In this document: positions 46,575 to 56,661 of the stretch, one piece after another
How the letters are laid out: the number at the start of each line of letters is the position of its first letter
Position numbering within the stretch: the first letter of the stretch is position 1
NCBI GenBank assembly: GCA_018262235.1
Contig: JAGTRY010000001.1
Location: 60,277-124,276, forward strand
Direction of reading: 5' to 3'
DNA: 64,000 nt
Source: Pseudomonadota bacterium
GTDB taxonomy: Bacteria > Pseudomonadota > Gammaproteobacteria > Burkholderiales > Rhodocyclaceae
Notes under the pieces: generated by a model
What the model saw: the letters and a program-made list of their open reading frames with translations, nothing else
Database searches by the model: none
Told to the model about the DNA's origin: nothing
Program-made: the position numbers and the translations under genes

Positions 46575-47452
46575 CAGATCGCAGTCGTCGCAACGGATTC
46601 TTCGCCGCCCTCACCGCGTTTTCGATGTGGGGCGTCGCGCCCCTCTACTGGAAATTGCTCAGCGGCATCCCGGCACTGGAAACGGTCGCCCACCGCGTGA
46701 TCTGGTCTCTCCTGATGCTCGCCGTGGTGATGGCCTGGCGTGGCGGTTTCGGCGTGCTGCGCCGGCTTGCCGGTGAGCCGCGCCTGATCGGCCTGCTGGC
46801 CCTGACCACCACGCTCACGGCCGCAAACTGGCTGCTTTTCGTCTGGGCCATCGTCAATGGGCACGTCCTGGAGGCCAGTCTGGGCTATTTCATTGCGCCA
46901 CTGATCAATGTCCTGCTCGCCGCCTTGTTCCTGCACGAGCGTTTGCGCCCCTGGCAGATGCTCGCCGTGGCGCTGGCCTGTGGCGGTGTGGCATGGCGGG
47001 TCTGGCATCTAGGAACACTGCCGTGGATTCCGCTGAGTCTGGCCTTCACCTTTTCAATCTATGGTCTGCTGCGCAAGCGCGCTCCCATTGGTGCGCTGGA
47101 CGGTCTGTTTGTCGAGACCCTGATCGCCACGCCGTTTGCTCTGGGCTGGTTGCTCTGGCTGCAAAGCCAGGGCAGCGCACACTTCAGCGGCGCCGGCACG
47201 ATTGCCGCACTGATCGGTACCGGCCTGGCCACTGCGCTGCCACTGTTCCTATACACCATCGGCGCACAACGCTTGCGCTACACCACCCTGGGCTTCATCC
47301 AGTATGTAGGGCCCAGCCTGCAGTTCGCGCAAGCCGTATTCCTGTTCAAGGAACCGTTCAGCCATGTCGCACTGATCGGTTTCCTGTTCATCTGGGCCGG
47401 CCTGGCGCTGTTCTCGCTGGATGCACTCAAGCGAACAGGCCGCGCAGCTTGA
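46571..47452 (+). CDS. rarD: RarD, DMT-superfamily transporter
   Basis: A 293-residue, ten-helix transporter of the RarD branch. Diagnostic segments are GFFAALTAFSMWGVAPLYWKLL, PALETVAHRVIWSLLML, LTAANWLLFVWAIVNGHVLEASLGYFI and LRYTTLGFIQYVGPSLQF. RarD is linked with chloramphenicol sensitivity and probably exports a metabolite. The ATG sits in ATGA over the upstream stop. Confidence 0.93.
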   Translation: MTDRSRRNGFFAALTAFSMWGVAPLYWKLLSGIPALETVAHRVIWSLLMLAVVMAWRGGFGVLRRLAGEPRLIGLLALTTTLTAANWLLFVWAIVNGHVLEASLGYFIAPLINVLLAALFLHERLRPWQMLAVALACGGVAWRVWHLGTLPWIPLSLAFTFSIYGLLRKRAPIGALDGLFVETLIATPFALGWLLWLQSQGSAHFSGAGTIAALIGTGLATALPLFLYTIGAQRLRYTTLGFIQYVGPSLQFAQAVFLFKEPFSHVALIGFLFIWAGLALFSLDALKRTGRAA

Positions 47453-47602
47453 GACAGCGCCTCCTTGCGGCATCTCTGATCCAACCTTCTGCGCCGCATT
47501 CTTGAGTCTTGATTCATGCGTTTCGTGCGATTTTTATCGCCACCAGACACTTGCCGCAAAGCTCAAGGCACGTTCAGCAAGCCGGATCTAGTAAACCCTA
47601 AT

Positions 47603-47631
47603 TTGACAACTCCTCGTGTTACCGGTATCAA
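47603..47631 (+). promoter_or_regulatory. Sigma-70-type promoter of the pectate lyase gene
   Basis: TTGACA at 47603-47608 and TATCAA at 47626-47631 are separated by exactly 17 bases. The -35 is perfect and the -10 matches four of six. Transcription would start near 47638, 54 bases before the ATG, which has AAGGAG. Confidence 0.6.
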
Positions 47632-47691
47632 TACGTTCGTGTTTCCGGTCACATAAACCCGGAAAAATAAAACCACAAAGGAGACAGTATT

Positions 47692-48834
47692 ATGATTTTC
47701 CAAGGCATTGCCCGCGCGTGCTCGCTCGCGCTTTCCCTCGTACTCGGTTGCGGATTGGCTCAAGCCGCGACCGGCGGTTTTTCTAGCGGAGTCGGCTCTA
47801 CCGCCACAGGCGTGACCGTTACGACGCTGGCCGAACTAAAGTCCGCTTTTAACGCGGGCCAGCATCACATCATCATCAGCGGCACGATCTACGGGGGTTC
47901 GACACTTACCACGCTGACGTTCGCTTCAACCAGTTGGAACAACACGACCATCGAAGGCGCGAGCGGCGGCAAGGCCGTACTTGAAAACATCCAACTCAAG
48001 TTCTCTGGCGAACAATTGTCCACCGGGACCAACATCCAGAACATCGTGGTGAAAAACATCACGTTCAAAGGCCGGATCGCTGATTTGCAAGCCTTGCCAA
48101 AACAAATCGCCGGCACCTCCAACAACATTGGCGTCAACTATCTTGGCGTTTCGTTGCGCCGTGTCACCAATGCCTGGATCGACCATTGCACTTTCTATGA
48201 CATCAGTGACGATCTGATAAGCGTAGCCCTCCTTTCGGACAATGTGACACTGTCCTACAACCACTTCTATTTCACGGCCGCTTGGCGCGACATGAGCCCG
48301 GACCCGGTATGGAACTGGGTAGGAACAGATACGGATCTGGCAGGTGAACGTCTGGCTATGGTCATCGGCGCGAACAAGTCCGACTCTTACACCTACGGTG
48401 GCAACAAGCTGCACGTAACCATGCATCACAACTGGTTTGGTCCGAACATGCGCGGCCGTCCGCTGGTCCGTGGTTGGGTACATGCGTACAACAACTACTT
48501 CGACAACACTGGCAAACCCAGTGGCACGATCACCGCCACCAACGGTGTCGCCTATTCGAAGCAGCAGTACAACGCCTTCCAGATTGGTAGCGGCAGCATC
48601 ATCTATTCGGAAAGCAACTACTACTACCTGACCAACAACAGCAATCAGGTGGGGCTGGATAGTTCGACTGATGCCTACACCTTCAAGGAGACGAACAACT
48701 ATTACAACGGCGTCACCGGCACCAAGGTCACCGGCGCGTCCTTCAGCGGCTCACCGGTCGGTGCTTACACTTATACGCTGGATTCGGTGCAGAACGTTCC
48801 AACCATCGTACAAGCCAACGTCGGGCCGAAATAA
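47692..48834 (+). CDS. Secreted pectate lyase, PL1 family
   Basis: A 380-residue exported lyase that cleaves de-esterified pectin by beta-elimination with calcium. The signal peptide MIFQGIARACSLALSLVLGC is cleaved near AQA. PL1 motifs are WIDHCTFYDISDDLISV near residue 162 (calcium-binding Asp) and MRGRPLVRGWVHAYNNYFD near 250, containing the R-x-P-x-x-R catalytic Arg. Codon use is more A/T-rich than in neighbours, with Asn/Tyr/Thr-rich stretches as expected for a beta-helix. A promoter and a terminator frame it, so it is a single-gene unit. Confidence 0.94.
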   Translation: MIFQGIARACSLALSLVLGCGLAQAATGGFSSGVGSTATGVTVTTLAELKSAFNAGQHHIIISGTIYGGSTLTTLTFASTSWNNTTIEGASGGKAVLENIQLKFSGEQLSTGTNIQNIVVKNITFKGRIADLQALPKQIAGTSNNIGVNYLGVSLRRVTNAWIDHCTFYDISDDLISVALLSDNVTLSYNHFYFTAAWRDMSPDPVWNWVGTDTDLAGERLAMVIGANKSDSYTYGGNKLHVTMHHNWFGPNMRGRPLVRGWVHAYNNYFDNTGKPSGTITATNGVAYSKQQYNAFQIGSGSIIYSESNYYYLTNNSNQVGLDSSTDAYTFKETNNYYNGVTGTKVTGASFSGSPVGAYTYTLDSVQNVPTIVQANVGPK

Positions 48835-48874
48835 GCACTTTCGGATCAGCAACCCACGTCTGTGGGCACAGAAA

Positions 48875-48905
48875 GGGGCGCCTCCGGCAGGAGGCGTCCC
48901 TTTTT
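48875..48905 (+). terminator. Terminator of the pectate lyase gene
   Basis: An 11-base stem (GGGGCGCCTCC pairing with GGAGGCGTCCC, with one G-U pair) and four-base loop GGCA is followed directly by TTTTT, about 40 bases after the stop. This is a classical intrinsic terminator. Confidence 0.85.
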
Positions 48906-48999
48906 CATGAGCATCGCACAACGCCACATCAACCTGTCCTGAGGAAGAACTGTTTCGGAATGCTTTTGCGGGCGAACGCCTGCTGTCAGGGCACAAGGC

Positions 49000-49005
49000 T
49001 ATAAT
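49000..49005 (+). promoter_or_regulatory. Candidate -10 box of the exonuclease gene
   Basis: A perfect TATAAT lies 35 bases before the ATG. No convincing -35 hexamer is present at the usual distance, so the call rests on the -10 and the position. Confidence 0.4.
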
Positions 49006-49040
49006 CGCCGGTCGCAAACACCCCCTGCCCGCAGAATCCC

Positions 49041-50963
49041 ATGAATGTCCTGTTTGAAGAGGACGGCGCCTTCAAGACTGGCTCCATCCTCACCGATAAC
49101 GATTCCTCCCTGCAGGTAGAAACCGCCACAGGCAAGCGCGTCAAGCTCAAGGCGAGCAACGTGCTGCTGCGCTTTACCGCCCCTGCCCCTGGCGAACTGC
49201 TGGCTCAGGCCGACACCGAAGCCTCCGGCATGGAGATCGAATTCCTGTGGGAAATGTGCGGAGAGGATGAATTCGCCTTCACCGAGTTCGCTGCCGACTA
49301 TTTCGGCCACACGCCGTCCGCAATAGAAGCGACGGCGATCTTGGTCAAGCTGTTTGCTGCGCCGATCCATTTCCACCGCAAAGGCAAGGGCCGCTTCCGC
49401 AAGGCCCCGCCCGAAATCCTGCAAGCCGCGCTGGCCGGCGCCGAGAAGAAGCGTCTGCAGGCGGAACAGGTCGAGCGCATGAAAGCCGAATTGCTCGATG
49501 GCAAGCTGCCTGCCGAGTTCGTGCCGATGCTGCAAGCCTTGCTCTACAAGCCGGACCGCAACCGCCTGGAAACCAAGGCACTGGAAAGCGCCAGCGAAGA
49601 ATCCGGGCAGAGCATTCCGCGCTTGCTGCTCAAGGCGGGCGGGATCAAGTCCAGCCACGATCTGCATCTGGGCCGTTTCCTGTTCGAATACTTCCCGGAA
49701 GGCACGAACTTCCCCGCGCTGGAGATTCCGCCACTGCCGGACGACCTGCCACTGGCCCCCGCCGAAGCCTTCTCGATCGATGATGCGACCACCACCGAGA
49801 TCGACGATGCCTTCTCGCTCGCCACGCGCGCAGACGGCGGCTGGACCATCGGCATCCATATCGCCGCACCCGGTTTGGGCATCCGCCCCGGCAGCCCGCT
49901 TGACGCGGTGGCACGCAAACGCCTGTCCACGGTCTACATGCCCGGCAACAAGATCACCATGCTGCCGGACGAGATCGTCGCGGCCTACACCCTCGGCGCG
50001 GGTCAGGCACGCCCGGCCTTGTCGCTCTACGTTGAGGTCAATCCCGACTACAGCATCGCCGGCATGCGCAGCTGCATCGAACGCGTACACGTGTCGGCCA
50101 ACCTGCGCCATCACGATCTCGAACCGGTCTTCAACGACGACACGCTGCTCACGGGCCTGCCCGATCAGCCTTACATGCGCGAGCTGAAAGTGCTGTGGGA
50201 ATTCGCCACGGTGCTTGAAGGCGGTCGCGGCAAACCTTCGGCCAACCAGAACCAGCTGGACTTCAACTACTACGTCGACTGGGCACAGGCCACGCAGGAC
50301 GGCCCCGGCTTCATCACCATCGAGCAGCGCCGCCGCGGTTCGCCGCTGGACAAGCTCGTGGCCGAGCTGATGATCCTTGCCAACTCCAGCTGGGGCAAAC
50401 TTCTGCATGAAGCGGGCATCCCGGCGATCTACCGCATCCAGGCCGGCGGACGGGTGCGCATGAGCACGGCCTCCGGCCCGCACGAAGGCCTCGGTGTGGA
50501 TAGCTACGCATGGTCTTCCAGCCCGCTGCGGCGTTATGTGGATCTGGCCAATCAATGGCAACTGATCGCTCACCTGCAGGGCGAACCGGCGCCGTTTGCG
50601 CCCGGCTCGGCCGAACTGGCCATGGCCATGAACGACTTCGACGCCACCTACAGCGCCTACAACGACTTCCAGCGCGGCATGGAGCGCTACTGGTGCCTGC
50701 GCTGGCTGCGCCAGAGCGGCTTGAAGGAAACCTCGGCCAGGGTCCTGCGCGAGAACATCATGCGCCTGGAAGAAGTGCCCTTCGTCTTCAAGCTGCATTC
50801 GTTGCCGGCCGGGGTGAATCCCCATGACCGCGTGCAGTTCGCCATCGAGCGCGCCGATCTCGTCGACATCGAGTTGCGCGGCAAGTACCTCGCCACGCTG
50901 CCTCCGCTGACCACTGCGGAGGATGAGACAGGCGGCGAGGAAGAAGAAACGCCGCTCGCGTAG
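49041..50963 (+). CDS. RNase II/RNB-family 3'-5' exoribonuclease
   Basis: A 640-residue enzyme of the RNase II class that degrades single-stranded RNA from the 3' end. The catalytic RNB domain starts near residue 245 with the metal-binding Asp cluster SIDDATTTEIDDAFSL and continues through GIHIAAPGLGIRPGSPLD, ITMLPDEIVAAYTL and YAWSSSPLRRYVDLANQ. The N-terminal part does not show the standard double cold-shock domain clearly, and the C-terminal S1 domain is short, so it belongs to a divergent branch common in betaproteobacteria. The TonB-like gene follows after 11 bases. Confidence 0.9.
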   Translation: MNVLFEEDGAFKTGSILTDNDSSLQVETATGKRVKLKASNVLLRFTAPAPGELLAQADTEASGMEIEFLWEMCGEDEFAFTEFAADYFGHTPSAIEATAILVKLFAAPIHFHRKGKGRFRKAPPEILQAALAGAEKKRLQAEQVERMKAELLDGKLPAEFVPMLQALLYKPDRNRLETKALESASEESGQSIPRLLLKAGGIKSSHDLHLGRFLFEYFPEGTNFPALEIPPLPDDLPLAPAEAFSIDDATTTEIDDAFSLATRADGGWTIGIHIAAPGLGIRPGSPLDAVARKRLSTVYMPGNKITMLPDEIVAAYTLGAGQARPALSLYVEVNPDYSIAGMRSCIERVHVSANLRHHDLEPVFNDDTLLTGLPDQPYMRELKVLWEFATVLEGGRGKPSANQNQLDFNYYVDWAQATQDGPGFITIEQRRRGSPLDKLVAELMILANSSWGKLLHEAGIPAIYRIQAGGRVRMSTASGPHEGLGVDSYAWSSSPLRRYVDLANQWQLIAHLQGEPAPFAPGSAELAMAMNDFDATYSAYNDFQRGMERYWCLRWLRQSGLKETSARVLRENIMRLEEVPFVFKLHSLPAGVNPHDRVQFAIERADLVDIELRGKYLATLPPLTTAEDETGGEEEETPLA

Positions 50964-50974
50964 AATCTCCGCGC

Positions 50975-51928
50975 ATGTCTGCCGCAAAAGCTCACCCGCC
51001 GCGCTACAAAAAACCTGTCGCGCCTGCCAGCCACAGTGCACCGCGCGCTATCCATCTGGGCTGGCTGGCCACGAATCAGGCGCTGGCCTGGGGGGTGGCA
51101 GCGTCTGTCGCGACGCACAGCCTGCTGTTTGCCCTGGGCTTCGTGATGCCGGACAGTGGCCTGCGCAAGGAACACGACAAGGGGCTGCAGGTGGTACTGG
51201 TCAACGCCCGCCACCAGCGCGCGCCCCGGGATGCGCAGGCGCTGGCCCAGGCCAATCTGGACGGCGGTGGCGAGCAGGACAAGAAAGACCTGATGCCCAC
51301 CTCGCCGCTGCCGCCACAGAACACGGCACGCGATGGCGATGCGCTGGTCGAAACCCAGCAGAAGCTGCACCAACTCGAAGCCTTGCAACGTGAGTTGCTG
51401 GCACGCAGCAAAGCCTCCGATACCAGCGTCGGCCACGAAAACCAGAGCAGGCGTGAAGATTCGCCAGCCGATACGCCACAGCCCAAAGGCGGGCTGGACA
51501 TGAATACTGCGCGCGCCATCGCCCGTCAGGAAGCGGTGGTGGAGCGTGGTGTCAGCGACTACGCGGCACGCCCCAAGAAGGGCTTCATCTCGCCGCGTAC
51601 CAAGGAATACAAACTCGCACAGTACGGCGAAGACTGGCGGATCAAGGTCCAGCGTGTCGGCGAACTGAATTTCCCGCGTGGCGCCCGCGGCTCGCTATAT
51701 GGCAGCGTGCTGGTGTCGGTGGAAATCCGCCCGGACGGCAGCATTTCGAACGCCGAGATCGTCCGCCCGGATCGCGACCCGAAAATCAACGAAGCCGCGC
51801 TGCGCATCGTCAAGCTGGCCTCGCCCTACGCGCCGTTTCCTCCGGATATCCTCAAGGAATATGACATTCTGGTCCTGACGCGCACCATGAATTTCACGCG
51901 CGAAGACATCAACGTCAATTCGCAATAG
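50975..51928 (+). CDS. TonB-like energy transducer
   Basis: A 317-residue membrane-anchored protein. A short basic cytoplasmic N-terminus precedes a single membrane segment (AWGVAASVATHSLLFALGF, about 38-56), followed by a long polar, Gln/Ala/Asp-rich periplasmic linker, then a TonB C-terminal domain (about 225-317) with GARGSLYGSVLVSVEIRPDGSI and NEAALRIVKLASPYAPFPPDI. The membrane segment keeps a His like the ExbB contact of TonB (SVATHSLL). No exbB or exbD lies nearby. The partner receptor is unknown; one TonB-dependent receptor is 42 kb away in this window. Confidence 0.83.
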   Translation: MSAAKAHPPRYKKPVAPASHSAPRAIHLGWLATNQALAWGVAASVATHSLLFALGFVMPDSGLRKEHDKGLQVVLVNARHQRAPRDAQALAQANLDGGGEQDKKDLMPTSPLPPQNTARDGDALVETQQKLHQLEALQRELLARSKASDTSVGHENQSRREDSPADTPQPKGGLDMNTARAIARQEAVVERGVSDYAARPKKGFISPRTKEYKLAQYGEDWRIKVQRVGELNFPRGARGSLYGSVLVSVEIRPDGSISNAEIVRPDRDPKINEAALRIVKLASPYAPFPPDILKEYDILVLTRTMNFTREDINVNSQ

Positions 51929-51959
51929 CCCTCCCGCTGGCCGGGCCGATCTGCCCCCG

Positions 51960-52988
51960 ATGAAACCTGCTCCACACGCCTCCCTCGAATACCTGCGCAC
52001 CCTCGCTGCGCTGGCGGTAGTCGGTGTGCATGCCGCGGCCAGGGTACTGGTGGCCTTGCCGGGCAAGCAGCAGGATGATGCGTGGTGGACCGCCAACCTG
52101 ATGGACGCCTTGTGCCACTGGTGCGTACCGGTCTTCGTGATGATCAGCGGCGCACTCCTGCTCGGCCGGGAAAACGCCGAGCCGGCGCTGATGTTCTATC
52201 GGCGCCGGCTCGCACGCCTGTGGCGCCCGGTGCTGGGGTGGACACTGTTCTATCTGACCCTGCTCGCCGCCACCGAACCCGACTGGAACCTGCGACGCGC
52301 CGCGGCCAGCCTGCTGCGGGGAGCGCCGTATTACCACCTGTGGTATCTGTACATGCTGCCCGGCCTGTATCTGATCACGCCGTTTCTGCGCCGGATGATC
52401 GCCGCCAGCAGCCGCCGGGAATTGCGCCTGCTGATGCTGGCTTGTTGCACCCTCGCTGCGCTGGGAACGCTGACCCATCAGGAGGGCCGGATCTTCCTCA
52501 CCAGCTTCCTGCCCTTCACCGGATACTTCATTGCCGGCCACTATCTTTTCACGCAGGCGCACCGGCCTGACACCGCATATCACACCCGCATGCTCTGGGC
52601 ATTAATGATCGTAGCGGGCCTCGGCGTGGCGCTGGGCGCCGGCTTGCTGCGCCCCTGGCTCGGCGAACGCGGCATCACCCTGATGTATGCCTATCCGAAT
52701 CCGCTGGTATGGGTCATGGGGTTCTGCATGTTCCGGATCGGCCTGCTCCAGGCTTCCGGCAAACAACAGCAGCTGACCGCTCTGTGCATCGCACTGGCCC
52801 CGCTGTCCTTCGGTATCTACCTGATCCACCCGGTGTGGCTGCTGGCGTTGGCACACGTCGGCATCGATGGTTTCCTGTGGCATCCGGCCATCGGGATTCC
52901 GCTCACCACGCTGAGCACCTTTGCCCTGTCTGCGCTTTCCATCGCGGCCTTGCAGCGCATCCCCATCCTTCGCTACACGGTGCAGTAA
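51960..52988 (+). CDS. Acyltransferase family membrane protein
   Basis: A 342-residue integral membrane O-acyltransferase of the acyltransferase-3 family, with about ten helices. The start reads MKPAPHASLEYLRTLAALAVVGVHAAARVL, with the family R-x-x-A-x-x-x-V-x-x-x-H pattern, then YRRRLARLWRPVLGW and LSFGIYLIHPVWLLAL near the C-terminus. Such enzymes transfer acetyl groups to surface polysaccharides or peptidoglycan; here the acceptor is unknown. It starts 31 bases after the TonB-like gene. Confidence 0.85.
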   Translation: MKPAPHASLEYLRTLAALAVVGVHAAARVLVALPGKQQDDAWWTANLMDALCHWCVPVFVMISGALLLGRENAEPALMFYRRRLARLWRPVLGWTLFYLTLLAATEPDWNLRRAAASLLRGAPYYHLWYLYMLPGLYLITPFLRRMIAASSRRELRLLMLACCTLAALGTLTHQEGRIFLTSFLPFTGYFIAGHYLFTQAHRPDTAYHTRMLWALMIVAGLGVALGAGLLRPWLGERGITLMYAYPNPLVWVMGFCMFRIGLLQASGKQQQLTALCIALAPLSFGIYLIHPVWLLALAHVGIDGFLWHPAIGIPLTTLSTFALSALSIAALQRIPILRYTVQ

Positions 52989-53065
52989 GCGCCTGTTCGA
53001 AGCGGGGCCGACGATCCGGCAGATTTGCGCAGAATCAGCCTCGCGCAAACTTGAACAAAAAAACA

Positions 53066-53093
53066 CTCATGTCGCCAGCCCGGATGCCGATAC
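53066..53093 (+). promoter_or_regulatory. Candidate FliA (sigma-28) promoter of the chemoreceptor gene
   Basis: GCCGATAC at 53086-53093 matches the FliA -10 (GCCGATAA) at seven of eight bases. Fifteen bases upstream is CTCAT, a poor match to CTAAA. FliA control is common for chemoreceptors. Position is about 73 bases before the ATG. Confidence 0.35.
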
Positions 53094-53165
53094 AGCCTAT
53101 TCCGGCAATTCGGCGCCCACGCGCCGGTCGGTAATCCATTTTCTGACCAATCAGGACTTGATCCT

Positions 53166-54788
53166 ATGAATCTGAGCATCACGCAGCGACTCATCATCAT
53201 GAGCGCTTCGTCCATCCTGTCCCTGCTGTTGGTATCGATCGTCAGCTATTTTGCTGCGCGGGCGCCACAGCAGAGCCTGATCGACTTCCATACCCGCATC
53301 CAGCCCAGCCTGGCACTCCTCGATGAAGTCGAACGCGATTTTCTGAGCATTCGCCGGCTGGTGGCCGTGCACATCCTTGAGCTCTACGACACCAAGAAGA
53401 AAGAGGACGAAAACGCCATCAAGATCGCGCGCGAACGCATCGAGGCGAATCTGGCCCGCTATGCCAAGGAAATGATCGTGGATGCGCAGGAGAAAACCCT
53501 GCTTGAGAATGAGCACGCGCAGATCCGTGGCTACGATGCTGTCGCCGCACAGGTGCTGGAAAAATCTCGCGACTACGATTCGGATGGCGCCCGTGAGCTG
53601 TTTACCAGCAAAGGGGTGGAACAAGGCGCCCTCGTCGGGGTAGCGATCAAGGCACACCGTGAGTACAACGACAAACTGGGCGACCAGTCCCAACAGGCCG
53701 CAACTCGCCAAAGCACCATCCTGCTGGATATCGCCTGGGCACTGAGCCTGCTTGCCATCGCCATCACCGGGGGTGTCAGCATCTTGTTGATCCGCAGCAT
53801 CCGTCAATCGCTGCAAGAAATGCAGCAAACCGTGGCGCACATTGAATCCCGGCAGGATTTCACCCGGCGCATCCAGGTCACACGTCGTGACGAATTGGGC
53901 GCAACGGCCGGCTCGGTCAATCGCCTGATCGACAAGATGCAGGCCAGCCTGCAAACCATCGCGACCGGTGCGCATTCCCTCGCGGCGTCGGCCAGCCAGA
54001 TGGCATCAACCTCGACCCATGTCGCCAGCGCATCGCTGCAGCAGAGCGCCGCTGCATCGGACATGGCGGCCACGATCGAGGAAATGACCGTCAGCATCAA
54101 CCAGGTGGCGGACCGTGCTCAGGAAGCCAACGCGCTTTCCAATGATTCCAGCCATATGGCGGCCAACGGTGAACAGGTGATCGGCCAGACCGTCCGCGAC
54201 ATCAATGACATTGCCGGCTCCGTGCATGAAGCCGCCGAGCGCATCCATGAACTGGATCGGCATGGCGAGCAGATCGCCAGCGTGGTGGCTGTCATCAAGG
54301 AGGTTGCCGACCAGACCAATCTGCTCGCGCTGAATGCGGCCATCGAGGCTGCACGCGCGGGCGAGCAAGGGCGTGGTTTCGCGGTGGTCGCCGACGAGGT
54401 CCGCAAACTGGCAGAGCGCACGACCAGTTCGACCCAGGAAATCGAAACCACGATCAATGCCATGCGCAGCAGCGCCAGCAATGCAGTCGACTGCATGCAG
54501 GAAGCAGTCCGGCGTGTCAGCACCGGCGTGACCGGAGCCGAGGAGACCAATCAGGCCATCCAGCGCATCCGCGCCAGCAGCCAGGATGCGGTACAGCGGG
54601 TAGAAGAGATTGCCAGTGCCATCCGCGAACAGGGCGCCGCCACCAACTCCATCGCAGCCCAGATCGAAAAGATCGCCCAGATGTCAGAGGAGAGTAGCGC
54701 CTCTGCCGAAGAAAGCGCCAACGCTGCACAGGACCTGGACCGACTGGCCAAGGAGATGCACGGCATCGTCTCGGCCTATCAGCTCTAA
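53166..54788 (+). CDS. Methyl-accepting chemotaxis protein
   Basis: A 540-residue transmembrane chemoreceptor. Membrane helices lie at about 10-31 and 186-210; the periplasmic part between is a four-helix bundle of the 4HB_MCP type. A HAMP domain follows (about 211-262, [22 protein letters not shown]), then a coiled-coil signalling domain with the hairpin tip [20 protein letters not shown] near 382. The ligand is unknown. It is a single gene, convergent with algR and set behind a FliA-like element. Confidence 0.94.
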   Translation: MNLSITQRLIIMSASSILSLLLVSIVSYFAARAPQQSLIDFHTRIQPSLALLDEVERDFLSIRRLVAVHILELYDTKKKEDENAIKIARERIEANLARYAKEMIVDAQEKTLLENEHAQIRGYDAVAAQVLEKSRDYDSDGARELFTSKGVEQGALVGVAIKAHREYNDKLGDQSQQAATRQSTILLDIAWALSLLAIAITGGVSILLIRSIRQSLQEMQQTVAHIESRQDFTRRIQVTRRDELGATAGSVNRLIDKMQASLQTIATGAHSLAASASQMASTSTHVASASLQQSAAASDMAATIEEMTVSINQVADRAQEANALSNDSSHMAANGEQVIGQTVRDINDIAGSVHEAAERIHELDRHGEQIASVVAVIKEVADQTNLLALNAAIEAARAGEQGRGFAVVADEVRKLAERTTSSTQEIETTINAMRSSASNAVDCMQEAVRRVSTGVTGAEETNQAIQRIRASSQDAVQRVEEIASAIREQGAATNSIAAQIEKIAQMSEESSASAEESANAAQDLDRLAKEMHGIVSAYQL

Positions 54789-54795
54789 GGCAATC

Positions 54796-55551
54796 TCAGT
54801 CGCCGAGCACTGCGCGGACATTCGCCCATTGCCGGCGACTGATCGGCAGCAACTCGGCCAGTCCGTTGAGACGCACGCTCCAGTAACCTTCACCGCCATC
54901 TTCGCCCACCGAACGCTCGAAGCCGACCACCGCAGCACGCGCGACCAGACAGTTGCGGTGGATGCGCACGAAGCGTTCGGAAAACTCCTGTTCGAGCTGT
55001 ACCAGTGATTCTTCGAGCAGGTATTCGCGGGTGGCGGTACGCGCGGTAACGTACTTGAGCTCGGCCTTGAGATAGAGCACGTCGGCAATCGGAATCAGGT
55101 GGATCTTGCCACGCTCGCTGCAGGTGAGATGGCGACGCGGTTCGGCAATCGTGTCCAGGCTCTCGCGCGGCACCGGCGTAGCGTGACGCGCCTTCTGCAA
55201 AGCGCCGGCGAGGCGTTCGGCGCGTACCGGCTTGAGCAGGTAGTCGATAGCATTGAGCTCGAAAGCCTGTACGGCATGTTCGTCATACGCCGTCACGAAG
55301 ATGATCGGCGGTGCAGGTTTGAGCAGGCTGGCGTGCTGGGCGAATTCGATGCCGTCCATGGCCGGCATGCGGATATCGACCAGGACCAGGTCAACCTTGG
55401 TTGTCTCCAGCAGGCGCAGGGCCTCCAGACCATTGCCGACCATGCCGACCACGCGATTGGGCTGCTCGGCAGCGATATCGCCGAGCAGGTCACGCAGGCG
55501 CTCGCGCGCAGGGGCCTCGTCATCCACGATCAGAATTGCCAGCGTTTCCAT
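54796..55551 (-). CDS. algR: LytTR response regulator, AlgR type
   Basis: A 251-residue response regulator. The receiver domain occupies about 1-120 with the acidic pocket ILIVDDEAPARERLRDLL, the phosphorylated Asp in LVLVDIRMPAMDG, and the KPVRAERL lysine; the C-terminal LytTR DNA-binding domain is about 150-250 (LKAELKYVTARTATREYLLEESL, FVRIHRNCLVAR). Start 55551 is preferred over 55554 because AGGAG is then five bases upstream. It is coupled to the kinase gene, as in the AlgZ-AlgR pair. Confidence 0.9.
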   Translation of the reverse strand: METLAILIVDDEAPARERLRDLLGDIAAEQPNRVVGMVGNGLEALRLLETTKVDLVLVDIRMPAMDGIEFAQHASLLKPAPPIIFVTAYDEHAVQAFELNAIDYLLKPVRAERLAGALQKARHATPVPRESLDTIAEPRRHLTCSERGKIHLIPIADVLYLKAELKYVTARTATREYLLEESLVQLEQEFSERFVRIHRNCLVARAAVVGFERSVGEDGGEGYWSVRLNGLAELLPISRRQWANVRAVLGD

Positions 55552-56585
55552 CATTTCTCCTCTTTCCGCAGCGGTATGCGTACGCGTACCCTGAATTCGC
55601 CATCCTGCTCCTCGGTGCTCAAGGTCGCCTCCATGTCGAAGAACAGGGTCAGTCTTTCCCGGATGTTGCCCAGCGCCATGCGGTTGCCACCCGCACGTCG
55701 CCCCCCTCCGGGATTGAGGGGGTTGCTGATGCGCATGTCAAGCATGTTACCGCGCCGGACGATGCGCACAAGAATGCGTCCAGGTTCCGGGTTTGGCTCT
55801 ATACCGTGACATACCGCATTCTCTAAAAGGGGTTGCAGCATGAGCGGCGGGACCTGGGCGTTGAGCGGTGCATGCTTGAGTTCCCACTTCACGTTCAGGC
55901 GCTCGCCAAGGCGCAGACGTTCAAGCTCCAGGTAGCGGTTGCACAGCTCGATTTCGTCGCACAGCTGCACCAGTTCACGGCTGTCACGCATCAATTCGCG
56001 AAACAGCTCGGCCATCGATTCGAGCGCTTGCTCGGCCCGCTTCGGGTCCGAACGCATCACGCCGAGCACGCCATTGATGCAGTTGAAGAAGAAGTGCGGG
56101 CGGATCCGGGCAGTCAGTGCGAGGATGCGTGCTTCGCCCAGCGCCGGCATCTGCGAGATCTGGCGCCAGCGGAAATACGCCACGATCGCGATGGCGTTCC
56201 CCAGCGCCCAAAGTACGCCACGCAAGAACGCATCGCCATCCACCGGTGGCAGGATCCAGGCCTGGAAAACAATTGCCAGTGCCAGCGCCATGCAACAGGT
56301 AATCAGGGTCAGGTCACGCCAGTGCAGGCGGTTGAGCCAGGGGCCGAGCCAGTAGAACAGCCCAGCCAGCAGCATCAGGGGCAACTCGACCCGCGCGATC
56401 ATCAAGGTCATGTGATAGCTGAATTCGCGCAGATGGGGCATGCGGACCAGCACCGTGATCAGCATCAGCACATTGCCGCAGGCCAAGACGCGCAGGATGG
56501 CACCTAGATTGCGGAAATCCGGCACCGGCACGCGCAGGCGCTCCGGAATCACGGAACGCTCCGGTGCTTGCTTTATACTTGCCAT
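55551..56585 (-). CDS. algZ: LytS/AlgZ-type sensor histidine kinase
   Basis: A 344-residue histidine kinase partner of AlgR. About five N-terminal membrane helices (residues 25-150) precede the His_kinase domain, with the phosphorylated His in [17 protein letters not shown] and the ATPase N-box [17 protein letters not shown] (in [15 protein letters not shown]), G-box [15 protein letters not shown]. The start at 56585 has GGGGAAG upstream. The gene is divergent from argH, the gene order known from pseudomonads (argH next to fimS/algZ-algR). Confidence 0.9.
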   Translation of the reverse strand: MASIKQAPERSVIPERLRVPVPDFRNLGAILRVLACGNVLMLITVLVRMPHLREFSYHMTLMIARVELPLMLLAGLFYWLGPWLNRLHWRDLTLITCCMALALAIVFQAWILPPVDGDAFLRGVLWALGNAIAIVAYFRWRQISQMPALGEARILALTARIRPHFFFNCINGVLGVMRSDPKRAEQALESMAELFRELMRDSRELVQLCDEIELCNRYLELERLRLGERLNVKWELKHAPLNAQVPPLMLQPLLENAVCHGIEPNPEPGRILVRIVRRGNMLDMRISNPLNPGGGRRAGGNRMALGNIRERLTLFFDMEATLSTEEQDGEFRVRVRIPLRKEEK

Positions 56586-56661
56586 CTTCCCCGGTGTGCC
56601 CGCCATGTCCCCTGTCCGTGTACGCCGCTCAAATTCAAGTTTGATAGCCAATCTGCAGATT

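Noticed and set aside
48999..51041. 680-codon minus-strand open frame
   Set aside because: It is antisense to the RNB exonuclease, whose catalytic motifs are intact; no independent support.
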